The position numbers and the translations under genes were made by a program. The notes below the pieces were generated by a model. That model saw nothing but the letters and a program-made list of their open reading frames with translations, had not been told where the DNA came from and did not search any database. A stretch of 18,079 bases of DNA, taken from positions 1-18,079 of the forward strand of contig CANQAO010000006.1 in the NCBI GenBank assembly GCA_947589375.1, written 5' to 3'. The DNA is from an uncultured Bacilli bacterium. Its GTDB lineage: Bacteria; Bacillota_I; Bacilli_A; RF39; UBA660. How positions within the stretch are numbered: position 1 is the stretch's first letter; every line of letters begins with the position of its first letter. Shown piece after piece: positions 1 through 6,384 of the stretch.

Positions 1-291
1 AAATCAAATACAAATACAGCACAATGTGGAACAGCCAAATTACATTATAATAATAGTGACACATGTAAAACAACGAATTGGATGACTCCATCGAGTAACT
101 CTTATTGGGCACTCTCTCCTGAGGGAGAAGATACTGACGGTGCGTTCAGTGTGGCGACGGATGGTGAGATGGGCGGCGGCAGCGCGTGCCACACTCTCGG
201 TGTGGTGCCAAGTCTCTATCTACAATCTACTATCAGCTTGACTGGAAGTGGAAAACAAGGCGATCCATATAAAATAGAGACTACCGGATAA
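1..291 (+). CDS. C-terminal part of a surface/pilin-like protein with a DUF6273-like end (5' truncated by window)
   Basis: The reading frame is open from base 1 and stops with TAA at 289-291, so about 96 C-terminal residues are visible; the start lies outside the window. The visible part has a Trp-Ala-Leu-Ser-Pro motif, a Gly/Asp-rich turn region, a GVVPSLYL strand and the ending GDPYKI. I recall this pattern (W-x-L-S-P ... VRPxLYL ... G-G-G-T ... PY-x-I) from secreted, often prepilin-labelled proteins of gut Mollicutes-like bacteria. It also resembles the C-terminal half of DUF6273. No membrane segment is seen in this fragment. Codons between about 118 and 235 are richer in G and C than in most of the window (runs of ggc, plus gcg, tgc, ctc). 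The function is unknown; surface exposure is inferred. Confidence 0.6.
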   Translation, partial: KSNTNTAQCGTAKLHYNNSDTCKTTNWMTPSSNSYWALSPEGEDTDGAFSVATDGEMGGGSACHTLGVVPSLYLQSTISLTGSGKQGDPYKIETTG

Positions 292-312
292 ACAAAAAAC
301 TAACCACAGATG

Positions 313-335
313 CGAGCTCATCTTTGATGAGTTCG
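313..335 (+). repeat. Inverted repeat / hairpin just after the surface-protein stop codon
   Basis: CGAGCTCATC and GATGAGTTCG form a 10-bp stem (one G-T pair) around a three-base loop. It starts 22 bases after the stop codon and has no T-run, so it is not an ordinary terminator. It could be an mRNA 3'-end structure, a DNA cruciform, or part of a small RNA ending at the terminator at 368-403. Confidence 0.55.
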
Positions 336-367
336 GAAAGCGCGGCACATGTTGATTGATCGATAAT

Positions 368-403
368 GCCGAAGGTTTTATAAAACTTTCGGCTTATTTT
401 TTC
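368..403 (+). terminator. Intrinsic terminator after the surface-protein gene
   Basis: GCCGAAGGTTTTA pairs with TAAAACTTTCGGC (one G-T pair) and is followed by TTATTTTTTCC. It probably ends the transcript of the upstream partial gene. Confidence 0.8.
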
Positions 404-427
404 CTAAGCACTATTTATAAAACAACC

Positions 428-455
428 GACCAATATGCATAACATTGGTCTTTTT
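428..455 (+). terminator. Second, tandem intrinsic terminator
   Basis: GACCAAT pairs with ATTGGTC across a nine-base loop and is followed by TTTTT. With the terminator at 368-403 it insulates the peptidase gene from upstream transcription. Confidence 0.65.
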
Positions 456-481
456 GATTGCCAAATTATTTTAAATATGAT
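454..481 (+). promoter_or_regulatory. Promoter of the M3-like peptidase gene
   Basis: TTGATT at 454-459 and TATGAT at 476-481 are separated by 16 bases. The next gene starts at 508 behind the ribosome-binding site AAAGGGTGAT. Confidence 0.55.
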
Positions 482-507
482 AGACTATTTTCTCAAAGGG
501 TGATACT

Positions 508-1599
508 ATGGTTAAATATAAATGGGATGATAAAGTCATTGATAAAAGATTGAAGGCATTAATGCTTAAATATGGTCAAGCTAAAACTGAAGAAGAAGAC
601 ACCGCTATTTTATGTGAAATTGATGCATTAGAAAATATTTTAGATTTTATCAATCCGCAAGAATTATTATTTCCAGCTAAAAACAAAGATAAAAAAAGTA
701 CTTTATTAAAAGTTATTGATGAAAAATATAATTATTATAAATTTTTTTACCATAAAATATATTTTTTAAAAAAAGATATAAAAAAATTTCTAAAGCTTGC
801 TAGAGAAAATAAATATGATTTTGCCGATTTACCAATAATAAAATTTTCTAATAGTGATTTAGTGACTTTTGTCCATGATTTTTACCAGGATTTATCACCT
901 TATTTTTATAAAAAATTTATGAAAGAATTTAAAAATCATAATACTAATTTGTATTTTGATGAAGATTATTATGGTGGACATGTTCATTATTTACCATATA
1001 GTAAAGAAGATTTTATAATCGTGGGCAAAACTCATACTATATTTGATTATATGACGATTGCCCATGAATATGGTCATGCCACCAGTGCTAAAATAAACCC
1101 GCACTATCGTTATCAGGGAGATGGTTTATTTAAAGAATTTGATACTATATTTATCGAAATGTTGGCCAATGACTATTACCGAAAAATCACAAAAGATGAT
1201 ACAAACTTTTTATTATATCGTGCGATGCGACATAATGATTATATTTTATCTTCTAAAAGTGTTTGCGATGTGTTTAAATTAATAAAATTAAAAGAATCTT
1301 TAGTAGATAATCACAAACTTAAAAAATTTTATCGTCATTCTAATTTGCCAGAACTAGAATTTGATGAGGAACTATATGCTTTAGGGTATATTCTTGCGAT
1401 TGAACTTTATCATCTTTATCAAAAAGATAAAGAACAAGCTTTAAATGTATTGAAAAATATAATTTCTTATAAACCTAAAACTAGTCAGGAATATTATGAT
1501 AAAATAAAAAGCTATGGTTTGATACCCAACAAGCATTTAGAAATTTACCAAACTAATTTAGAACGACAACTAGTTAAATCTAAAGTCCAAAAACTTTAG
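508..1599 (+). CDS. M3-like (oligoendopeptidase F-type) zinc metallopeptidase
   Basis: This 363-residue protein is probably a cytosolic gluzincin that cleaves short peptides. HEYGH at residues 186-190 is the HExxH zinc motif. E210 starts an E-x6-E pattern that aligns with the third zinc ligand in M3 enzymes such as thimet oligopeptidase. The C-terminal part has tyrosines and a small-residue helix (ALGYILAIELYHLY) like that near the active site in PepF. It has no signal peptide or membrane segment. It is much shorter than typical PepF (about 600 residues), because the long N-terminal helical region is mostly missing. The start is ATG 508, with AAAGGGTGAT upstream. The gene is monocistronic: it has its own promoter, and its terminator overlaps the end of the coding sequence. 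The M3-like class is fairly secure; substrate is unknown. Confidence 0.75.
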   Translation: MVKYKWDDKVIDKRLKALMLKYGQAKTEEEDTAILCEIDALENILDFINPQELLFPAKNKDKKSTLLKVIDEKYNYYKFFYHKIYFLKKDIKKFLKLARENKYDFADLPIIKFSNSDLVTFVHDFYQDLSPYFYKKFMKEFKNHNTNLYFDEDYYGGHVHYLPYSKEDFIIVGKTHTIFDYMTIAHEYGHATSAKINPHYRYQGDGLFKEFDTIFIEMLANDYYRKITKDDTNFLLYRAMRHNDYILSSKSVCDVFKLIKLKESLVDNHKLKKFYRHSNLPELEFDEELYALGYILAIELYHLYQKDKEQALNVLKNIISYKPKTSQEYYDKIKSYGLIPNKHLEIYQTNLERQLVKSKVQKL

Positions 1600-1608
1600 A
1601 TTTTTCTT
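1576..1608 (+). terminator. Intrinsic terminator overlapping the peptidase stop codon
   Basis: AAATCTAAAGT (1576-1586) pairs perfectly with ACTTTAGATTT (1593-1603) around CCAAAA. The TAG stop codon (1597-1599) lies in the descending arm and a T-rich tail follows. Confidence 0.75.
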
Positions 1609-1627
1609 TAAAAAATCAAAATTTTCC

Positions 1628-1655
1628 TTGTAAAAACATATAATTATGTTATAAT
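1628..1655 (+). promoter_or_regulatory. Promoter of rpsB-tsf
   Basis: TTGTAA at 1628-1633 and a perfect TATAAT at 1650-1655 with a 16-base spacer. Transcription would start near 1662, giving a leader of about 100 bases before rpsB. Confidence 0.75.
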
Positions 1656-1661
1656 AATATT

Positions 1662-1763
1662 GGCTTTTTTAAAAAAACATGGATATGAATTCTTAGGCCC
1701 AGTGCCCTAAAGGGTGGTGTAAGTTTGAAATATTCAGAAGAAAAAACAAAAGGAGGAGATAAA
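1662..1763 (+). promoter_or_regulatory. rpsB 5' leader, possible autoregulatory RNA
   Basis: The leader is about 100 bases long and contains an unusually G+C-rich block (1695-1720). TTAGG (1693-1697) can pair with CCTAA (1706-1710), and the same CCCT can alternatively face AGGG at 1711-1714. The ribosome-binding site AGGAGGAG is at 1751-1758. S2 leaders are autoregulated in some bacteria; that this one is regulated the same way is inference. Confidence 0.35.
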
Positions 1764-2780
1764 ATGGCAGTAGTGTCAATGAGTTATTTACTAGAAGCAG
1801 GTGTTCACTTTGGTCATCAGACTAAAAGATGGAACCCTAAAATGAAAGAATATATCTTTACCGCTAGAGATGAAATTTATATTATCGATTTACAAAAAAC
1901 CGCTAAAAAAATCGAAGAAGCTTATCAAGCTTTAAAAGAAATTGCTGCAAATGGTGGCAAAGTAATCTTTGTTGGAACTAGAAAACAAGCTGCTGAAGCC
2001 GCTAAAGAAGAAGCCTTAAGAACTGATTCTTATTATGTTAATGAAAGATGGTTAGGTGGAACTTTAACCAATTTCAAAACAATTAGAAAAAGAGTTAAAA
2101 GACTTGAACAAATCGAAAAAATGGAAAAAGACGGCACTTTTGAACGTCTACCTAAAAAAGAAGTTATCAAAATTAAAAAGGAATATGACAAATTAAACAA
2201 ACTATTATGTGGAATTAGAAATATGACTAAACTCCCACAAGCGATGTTTATTGTTGACCCTAGTAAGGAAGAAATTGCGATTAGAGAAGCAAGAAAATTA
2301 AATATTCCAGTCTTTGGAATTGTCGATACTAATTGCGATCCTGATATGGTTGATTATGTTATTCCTGGTAATGATGATGCTATTAGAGCGGTTAAATTAA
2401 TCACAGGAGTTATGGCTAATGCGATTGCCGAAGCTACTGGTGGTAAATTAGTCGATTATGTAAGTGAAGGTAAGAAAGAAGAAAAAGGCGATGAAATTAT
2501 GCAAAAAGCCTTAGAAACTGTAAAGAAAAAAGAAGATAGAAAACCAAAATTTAATAAAGATAAAAAAGTAAATAATAAATCATCTGAAAATACTAAAGCA
2601 GAAGAAAAAGCTGAAGTTAAAGAAGAACCTAAAAAAGAAGCAAAAGCTACCCCTAAAAAAGCCGAAAAAGTAGATTTAAGTGTTAAAACTGTAGCTGAAC
2701 TTCGTGAAATGGCTAAAGCCAAAGAAATTAAAGGTTATTCGACAATGAAAAAAGCTGAGCTTATTGAAGCATTAAATTAA
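1764..2780 (+). CDS. rpsB: 30S ribosomal protein S2 with C-terminal SAP/Rho-N-like extension
   Basis: S2 sits on the small ribosomal subunit between head and body and recruits S1-type functions at the mRNA exit site. The ATG at 1764 follows AGGAGGAG; an in-frame TTG at 1725 is rejected because the ribosome-binding site would lie inside the protein. Residues 1-235 are typical S2: LLEAGVHFGHQTKRW near the start, VGTRKQA, the NERWLGGTLTN motif and IPVFGIVDTNCDP. The total of 338 residues is long for S2 (usually about 230-260). Residues about 236-303 are a Lys/Glu-rich linker. The last 35 residues (VAELREMAK, then KGYSTMKKAELIEAL) look like a SAP or Rho N-terminal helix-extension-helix, a nucleic-acid-binding module. 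Together with tsf it forms the usual rpsB-tsf operon. Confidence 0.95.
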   Translation: MAVVSMSYLLEAGVHFGHQTKRWNPKMKEYIFTARDEIYIIDLQKTAKKIEEAYQALKEIAANGGKVIFVGTRKQAAEAAKEEALRTDSYYVNERWLGGTLTNFKTIRKRVKRLEQIEKMEKDGTFERLPKKEVIKIKKEYDKLNKLLCGIRNMTKLPQAMFIVDPSKEEIAIREARKLNIPVFGIVDTNCDPDMVDYVIPGNDDAIRAVKLITGVMANAIAEATGGKLVDYVSEGKKEEKGDEIMQKALETVKKKEDRKPKFNKDKKVNNKSSENTKAEEKAEVKEEPKKEAKATPKKAEKVDLSVKTVAELREMAKAKEIKGYSTMKKAELIEALN

Positions 2781-2784
2781 GAAT

Positions 2785-2810
2785 AAAAGATGATATTAAT
2801 CATCTTTTTT
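2785..2810 (+). terminator. Hairpin between rpsB and tsf, likely partial terminator
   Basis: AAAAGATGAT pairs with ATCATCTTTT over a four-base loop, and six T residues end the element. A weak terminator or processing site here would set S2 to EF-Ts ratios, as is common between these two genes. Confidence 0.55.
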
Positions 2811-2833
2811 AAATAAAAAAGGAGGATAAAAAT

Positions 2834-3706
2834 ATGATAAGTGCAAGTTTAGTAAAAGAATTAAGAGAAAAAACTGGTGCCGGCATGATGGACTGTAAAA
2901 AAGCTTTAGAAGCTACTAATGGTAACATCGATGAAGCCGCTGACTGGTTAAGAGAACAAGGTATTTCTAAAGCCGCTAAAAAAGCTGATAGAATTGCAGC
3001 TGAAGGCCTAGCGGCAATCTTAGTAGATGGTAATGATGCTGTAATTTTAGAAATGAATGCAGAAACTGATTTCGTCGCTAAAAATGCTGAATTTACTGGC
3101 TTAGTAGATACCTTATTAAAAACTATTATCAAAAGTGATGTTCAAACTTTAGAAGAAGCTTTAAATCTTAACACAGAAGATGGTACTATCGAAGAATTAA
3201 TTACGCAAAAAACCGCTAAAATCGGTGAAAAATTAAGCTTTAGAAGATTTTCTAGAATCACTAAAAAAGATAATGAAGCCTTTGGTGAATATATTCACAT
3301 GGGTGGTAAAATCGCTGTGCTTACAGTTGTAGAGGATGCCAGCGCCGAAGTAGCTAAAGATGTAGCTATGCATGCCGCTGCAATGCGTCCTACTTATGTT
3401 GCTATCGAAGATGTACCAGCAGAAGAAGTTCAAAGAGAAAAAGAAATCTTAACTGAACAAGCCATGAATGAAGGCAAACCAAAGGAAATTGCCGAAAAAA
3501 TGGTTCAAGGTCGAATTCAAAAATTCTATAAAGAAATTTGTTTAGAAGAACAACCATTTGTTAAAGATAGCGATATCAATGTTAAAACATTTGTTAAAAA
3601 TAATGGTGGTAAAATTACCGCTATGTATAGATATGAAGTCGGCGAAGGTATGCAAAAAAGAGAAGAAAACTTTGCTGAAGAAGTAGCTAAACAAATGAAA
3701 GCTTAA
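2834..3706 (+). CDS. tsf: Translation elongation factor Ts
   Basis: EF-Ts is the guanine nucleotide exchange factor that releases GDP from EF-Tu in the cytosol. The 290-residue length is normal. The N-terminal UBA-like domain (residues 1-55) carries the signature KELREKTGAGMMDCKKAL and the N-G-N-I-D-E-A-A-D-W-L-R motif. The core has the second conserved block with NAETDFVAKN. The C-terminal end (EQPFVKDSDINVKTF) is also typical. The ATG at 2834 follows GGAGGATAAAAAT. It is co-transcribed with rpsB and ends in a terminator at 3708. Confidence 0.97.
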   Translation: MISASLVKELREKTGAGMMDCKKALEATNGNIDEAADWLREQGISKAAKKADRIAAEGLAAILVDGNDAVILEMNAETDFVAKNAEFTGLVDTLLKTIIKSDVQTLEEALNLNTEDGTIEELITQKTAKIGEKLSFRRFSRITKKDNEAFGEYIHMGGKIAVLTVVEDASAEVAKDVAMHAAAMRPTYVAIEDVPAEEVQREKEILTEQAMNEGKPKEIAEKMVQGRIQKFYKEICLEEQPFVKDSDINVKTFVKNNGGKITAMYRYEVGEGMQKREENFAEEVAKQMKA

Positions 3707-3707
3707 G

Positions 3708-3728
3708 AACTGTGAAAACAGTTTTTTT
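3708..3728 (+). terminator. Intrinsic terminator of rpsB-tsf
   Basis: AACTGT pairs with ACAGTT around a GAAA tetraloop; seven T residues (3722-3728) close the element. Confidence 0.85.
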
Positions 3729-3732
3729 CAAT

Positions 3733-3761
3733 TTGACAGATTAATAAAATAAAATTATAAT
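3733..3761 (+). promoter_or_regulatory. Consensus sigma-A promoter
   Basis: A perfect TTGACA (3733-3738) and a perfect TATAAT (3756-3761) with the ideal 17-base spacer, so this is one of the strongest-looking promoters in the window. It drives the gene at 3784 with a leader of under 20 bases. Confidence 0.85.
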
Positions 3762-3783
3762 GTGACTATAAAGGAGGTTGTTT

Positions 3784-4719
3784 ATGTTAGATAAACCAAA
3801 ATTAACTTTACTTTCAGCCAAAGAATTAACAAATTATGATAAAAAGTTAAAAGTTTTAGATAAATATGGAATTATCGCTCCGATAACAGATTTAGCAATG
3901 CTGACTGGTAGTTATTATAACCGGCAAGATGATTTAAAAATATTAGATTGCGCTTTAGGTCCATACCGATCAAGAGCGGGATGGTTTTGGTTAAAAGCCA
4001 GTAGTGATGGAAATGCTACAATATTATTACAAGATGGAATGATTGGTAAGAGTTATTGTGATAGACGTACGAGAACTATTCGTCCAGTTTTAAAAGTTTC
4101 TAAAAGGGTTATGGCAGATTTAATAAAATATGCTGAATTAGATGATGTTAAAACTATTTTGTTAGGTGAATATCCGCAGTATGTACCAGATGAAACGACC
4201 CAAAAAATTTTAGATGAACTTAAGGCTTTAAATCTTCTTAATAAAACTGGTAGACAATATACTTTTGATGGTACCGATAACTATGATTTTGATAGACCAT
4301 TTAAACCGCTTACTTATGAAGAATATATGTATTGTGGCCGTAAATTTATTAAAATTAAATCCAATCTTGATAAGCTAGAACAGCAATTTACTTTTGCTAA
4401 TGGGCAACAATGTTTTCCTAATCAATATTATTGGGTCGAAGTGCTTCCAGTTAAATGGCTTATCGATGAAAAAACTAATAAATTAATCGCTAAAGAAGGC
4501 CTCGTGGGTGGTATTCAATTTTCACATCATAAGGAATATCAAGGTGATTTCCAAAGCAGTGATGTTTATGATTACATGAATAAATACATGGTTCATGATT
4601 TATTTCAATCGATGAATTTATGTTTTGATTATCCGGATTATCGTAATAACCTTAAGGCTCAAAATCATTTAAAAGCATCCTATAACACTTCACATGTTAA
4701 AATAAAAACTAGAAAATAA
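3784..4719 (+). CDS. Uncharacterised DUF6273-like protein
   Basis: 311 residues, start ATG 3784, six bases after AAGGAGG (3771-3777); an in-frame TTG at 3778 abuts that site and is rejected. It has no signal peptide or membrane segment. Residues 9-106 look like the second half of a DUF6273 domain: LLSAKEL, TDLA, then WFWLKAS, a D-G turn and IRPVLKVS. Residues 123-275 look like its first half: LLGEYPQ at 126-132, YCGRKFIKI, WVEVLPVKWLIDE at 217-229, and GDFQSSDVYDYMNKY. I recall multi-copy relatives of this layout in gut Firmicutes, all hypothetical. The gene sits alone between tsf and uppS with its own strong promoter and terminator, so high expression is likely. The molecular role is unknown; a carbohydrate- or ligand-binding lectin-like fold is only a guess. 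Confidence 0.65.
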   Translation: MLDKPKLTLLSAKELTNYDKKLKVLDKYGIIAPITDLAMLTGSYYNRQDDLKILDCALGPYRSRAGWFWLKASSDGNATILLQDGMIGKSYCDRRTRTIRPVLKVSKRVMADLIKYAELDDVKTILLGEYPQYVPDETTQKILDELKALNLLNKTGRQYTFDGTDNYDFDRPFKPLTYEEYMYCGRKFIKIKSNLDKLEQQFTFANGQQCFPNQYYWVEVLPVKWLIDEKTNKLIAKEGLVGGIQFSHHKEYQGDFQSSDVYDYMNKYMVHDLFQSMNLCFDYPDYRNNLKAQNHLKASYNTSHVKIKTRK

Positions 4720-4721
4720 TG

Positions 4722-4752
4722 AAACACATAGAAAAAACTATGTGTTTTCTTT
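4722..4752 (+). terminator. Intrinsic terminator of the DUF6273-like gene
   Basis: AAACACATAG pairs perfectly with CTATGTGTTT over a six-A loop, followed by TCTTT. Confidence 0.85.
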
Positions 4753-4760
4753 CGATATTC

Positions 4761-4790
4761 TTGACCTAAAAAAATGAAGCATGGTATAAT
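4761..4790 (+). promoter_or_regulatory. Promoter of uppS-cdsA-rseP
   Basis: TTGACC (4761-4766) and TATAAT (4785-4790) with an 18-base spacer. The leader of about 68 bases is A/T-rich, with no clear structure. Confidence 0.75.
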
Positions 4791-4864
4791 TATAATAATA
4801 GTTAAAAGATAAAGGCTATGTAATTATACATATACTTTAATATATAAGATAGTGAGGTAGTTCA

Positions 4865-5593
4865 ATGGAAGAAGCATTAAAAATTCCCAATCACGTTGGC
4901 ATTATCGTTGATGGTAATGGTCGCTGGGGAACAGAGAAAGGTTTATCCCGTAGTAAGGGACATGAAGCTGGATTTATCAATCTGCAAAAGTTAACCGCTT
5001 ATATGTTTAAAAGAGGTGTCAGTTATATAAGTGCTTATTTATTTTCTACTGAAAATTTTAAACGTAGTCAAAAAGAGGTAGACTTTATCATGAATTTACT
5101 TACGGGTAAATTAAAAGAAATTCTAGCTTTTTGTCACGAAGAAAAGATTCACGTTTATTTTTCTGGTAGAGAAACAGGCTTAAGTTCCAAAGTAATCAAA
5201 GCGATGAAACAAATTGAGGCAGAAACAAAAACCTATGAAAATAAATATTTTAACATTTGCTTTAATTATGGTGGTCATGCCGAAATTGTCGATGCTACTA
5301 AAAAAATAGTTGAAGATGTTCAAAACAAAAAATTAGACATCGGAACTTTAGATGAAAAATTATATGAAAAATATCTCTATCATAAACTCCCACCAGTTGA
5401 CTTATTAATCAGAACTAGTGGGGAGATGCGGATCAGCAATTTTATGCTGTGGCAATGTTCATATGCCGAATTCTATTTTCCGAAAGTTTATTTTCCGGAC
5501 TTTGATGATAAGGCTTTTGAAGAAGCCTTGAGGGAATATAACCAAAGAAATCGTAGATTTGGAGGAGTTAATAATGACCAAAAGAGTAATTAG
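4865..5593 (+). CDS. uppS: Undecaprenyl diphosphate synthase (cis-prenyltransferase)
   Basis: The enzyme extends farnesyl diphosphate with isopentenyl units in cis to make the C55 lipid carrier for cell-wall and surface glycans. At 242 residues it has the family's usual length. Visible family motifs are DGNGRW at 16-21 (D16 the Mg-binding catalytic aspartate), a GHEAG motif, STENFKR, FNYGG, and the C-terminal block LLIRTSGEMRISNFMLWQ followed by YAEFYF. The start ATG 4865 has a moderate site (GTGAGGTAG). The 3' end overlaps cdsA by 20 bases, so the two are translationally coupled. It is the first gene of a three-gene operon. Confidence 0.95.
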   Translation: MEEALKIPNHVGIIVDGNGRWGTEKGLSRSKGHEAGFINLQKLTAYMFKRGVSYISAYLFSTENFKRSQKEVDFIMNLLTGKLKEILAFCHEEKIHVYFSGRETGLSSKVIKAMKQIEAETKTYENKYFNICFNYGGHAEIVDATKKIVEDVQNKKLDIGTLDEKLYEKYLYHKLPPVDLLIRTSGEMRISNFMLWQCSYAEFYFPKVYFPDFDDKAFEEALREYNQRNRRFGGVNNDQKSN

Positions 5594-6374
5594 TGCCATC
5601 GTCGCTTTACTAATTTTTATTCCAATTATTATTAAAGGTGGTATAATTTTTAATATTGCGGCTTATATTGTAAGTGTACTAGCCCTAAAAGAATTTTTAG
5701 ATGCGCGAGGCAAGAAAAAAGAAATTCCATTTTTTATTAATTTAATAGCCTACATCTTTTTAACTTTAATAGTCTTAGTTGATGTAAGATCAGCTTCAAC
5801 TTTATTTAGTTTAGATTACCGCGTTTTGGCCTCTTTATTTATTGCTTTTTTACTGCCAGCTGTTTTATATCACGATGCCAAAAAATATAATATTACGGAT
5901 GCTTTTTATATGATAGGCGGAGTCTTATTTTTAGGCATCAGCTTAGCCTTATTAATTATGGCTCGTAACTTAGATTTAAAAGTCTTTGTGTTCCTATTTA
6001 CCATAACCATAACTACTGATATTTTTGCTTATGTTTCTGGTATGCTTATTGGTAAACACAAATTATTACCTGAAATATCGCCCAATAAAACTTGGGAAGG
6101 GTTAATTATTGGAACGATTATGGGCGTCTTTGTCAGTAGCATGTTCTACTATACGTGTATTGATTCTAATATTTCAAAATTGACGATTTTAGCTGTTTGT
6201 ACTTTTTTATCTCTATTAGGTCAATTTGGCGATTTAGTATTTTCAGCGATGAAACGTTATTTTGGCATTAAAGATTTTTCGAATATTATGCCTGGACATG
6301 GCGGTATCTTAGATCGTTTAGATAGTATTATCTTTGTCATTTTAGGTTTTACCTTTTTCATAAATATTTTATAG
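5574..6374 (+). CDS. cdsA: Phosphatidate cytidylyltransferase (CDP-diglyceride synthase)
   Basis: An integral membrane enzyme that makes CDP-diacylglycerol from phosphatidic acid and CTP, the precursor of phosphatidylglycerol and cardiolipin. It has 266 residues and about eight hydrophobic segments. The family signature is complete near the C-terminus: S224, K227-R228, K233-D234, then PGHGG and DRLDS. ISPNKTWEG at 168-176 and D149 are also conserved. The ATG at 5574 lies six bases after GGAGGAG inside the end of uppS; the in-frame TTG at 5559 would lose that site. rseP follows ten bases after the stop. Confidence 0.95.
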   Translation: MTKRVISAIVALLIFIPIIIKGGIIFNIAAYIVSVLALKEFLDARGKKKEIPFFINLIAYIFLTLIVLVDVRSASTLFSLDYRVLASLFIAFLLPAVLYHDAKKYNITDAFYMIGGVLFLGISLALLIMARNLDLKVFVFLFTITITTDIFAYVSGMLIGKHKLLPEISPNKTWEGLIIGTIMGVFVSSMFYYTCIDSNISKLTILAVCTFLSLLGQFGDLVFSAMKRYFGIKDFSNIMPGHGGILDRLDSIIFVILGFTFFINIL

Positions 6375-6384
6375 GAGGATCTCA

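Noticed and set aside
1725..1763. Upstream TTG start giving rpsB 13 extra residues
   Set aside because: The ribosome-binding site AGGAGGAG would be translated, and S2 proteins begin at the ATG at 1764.
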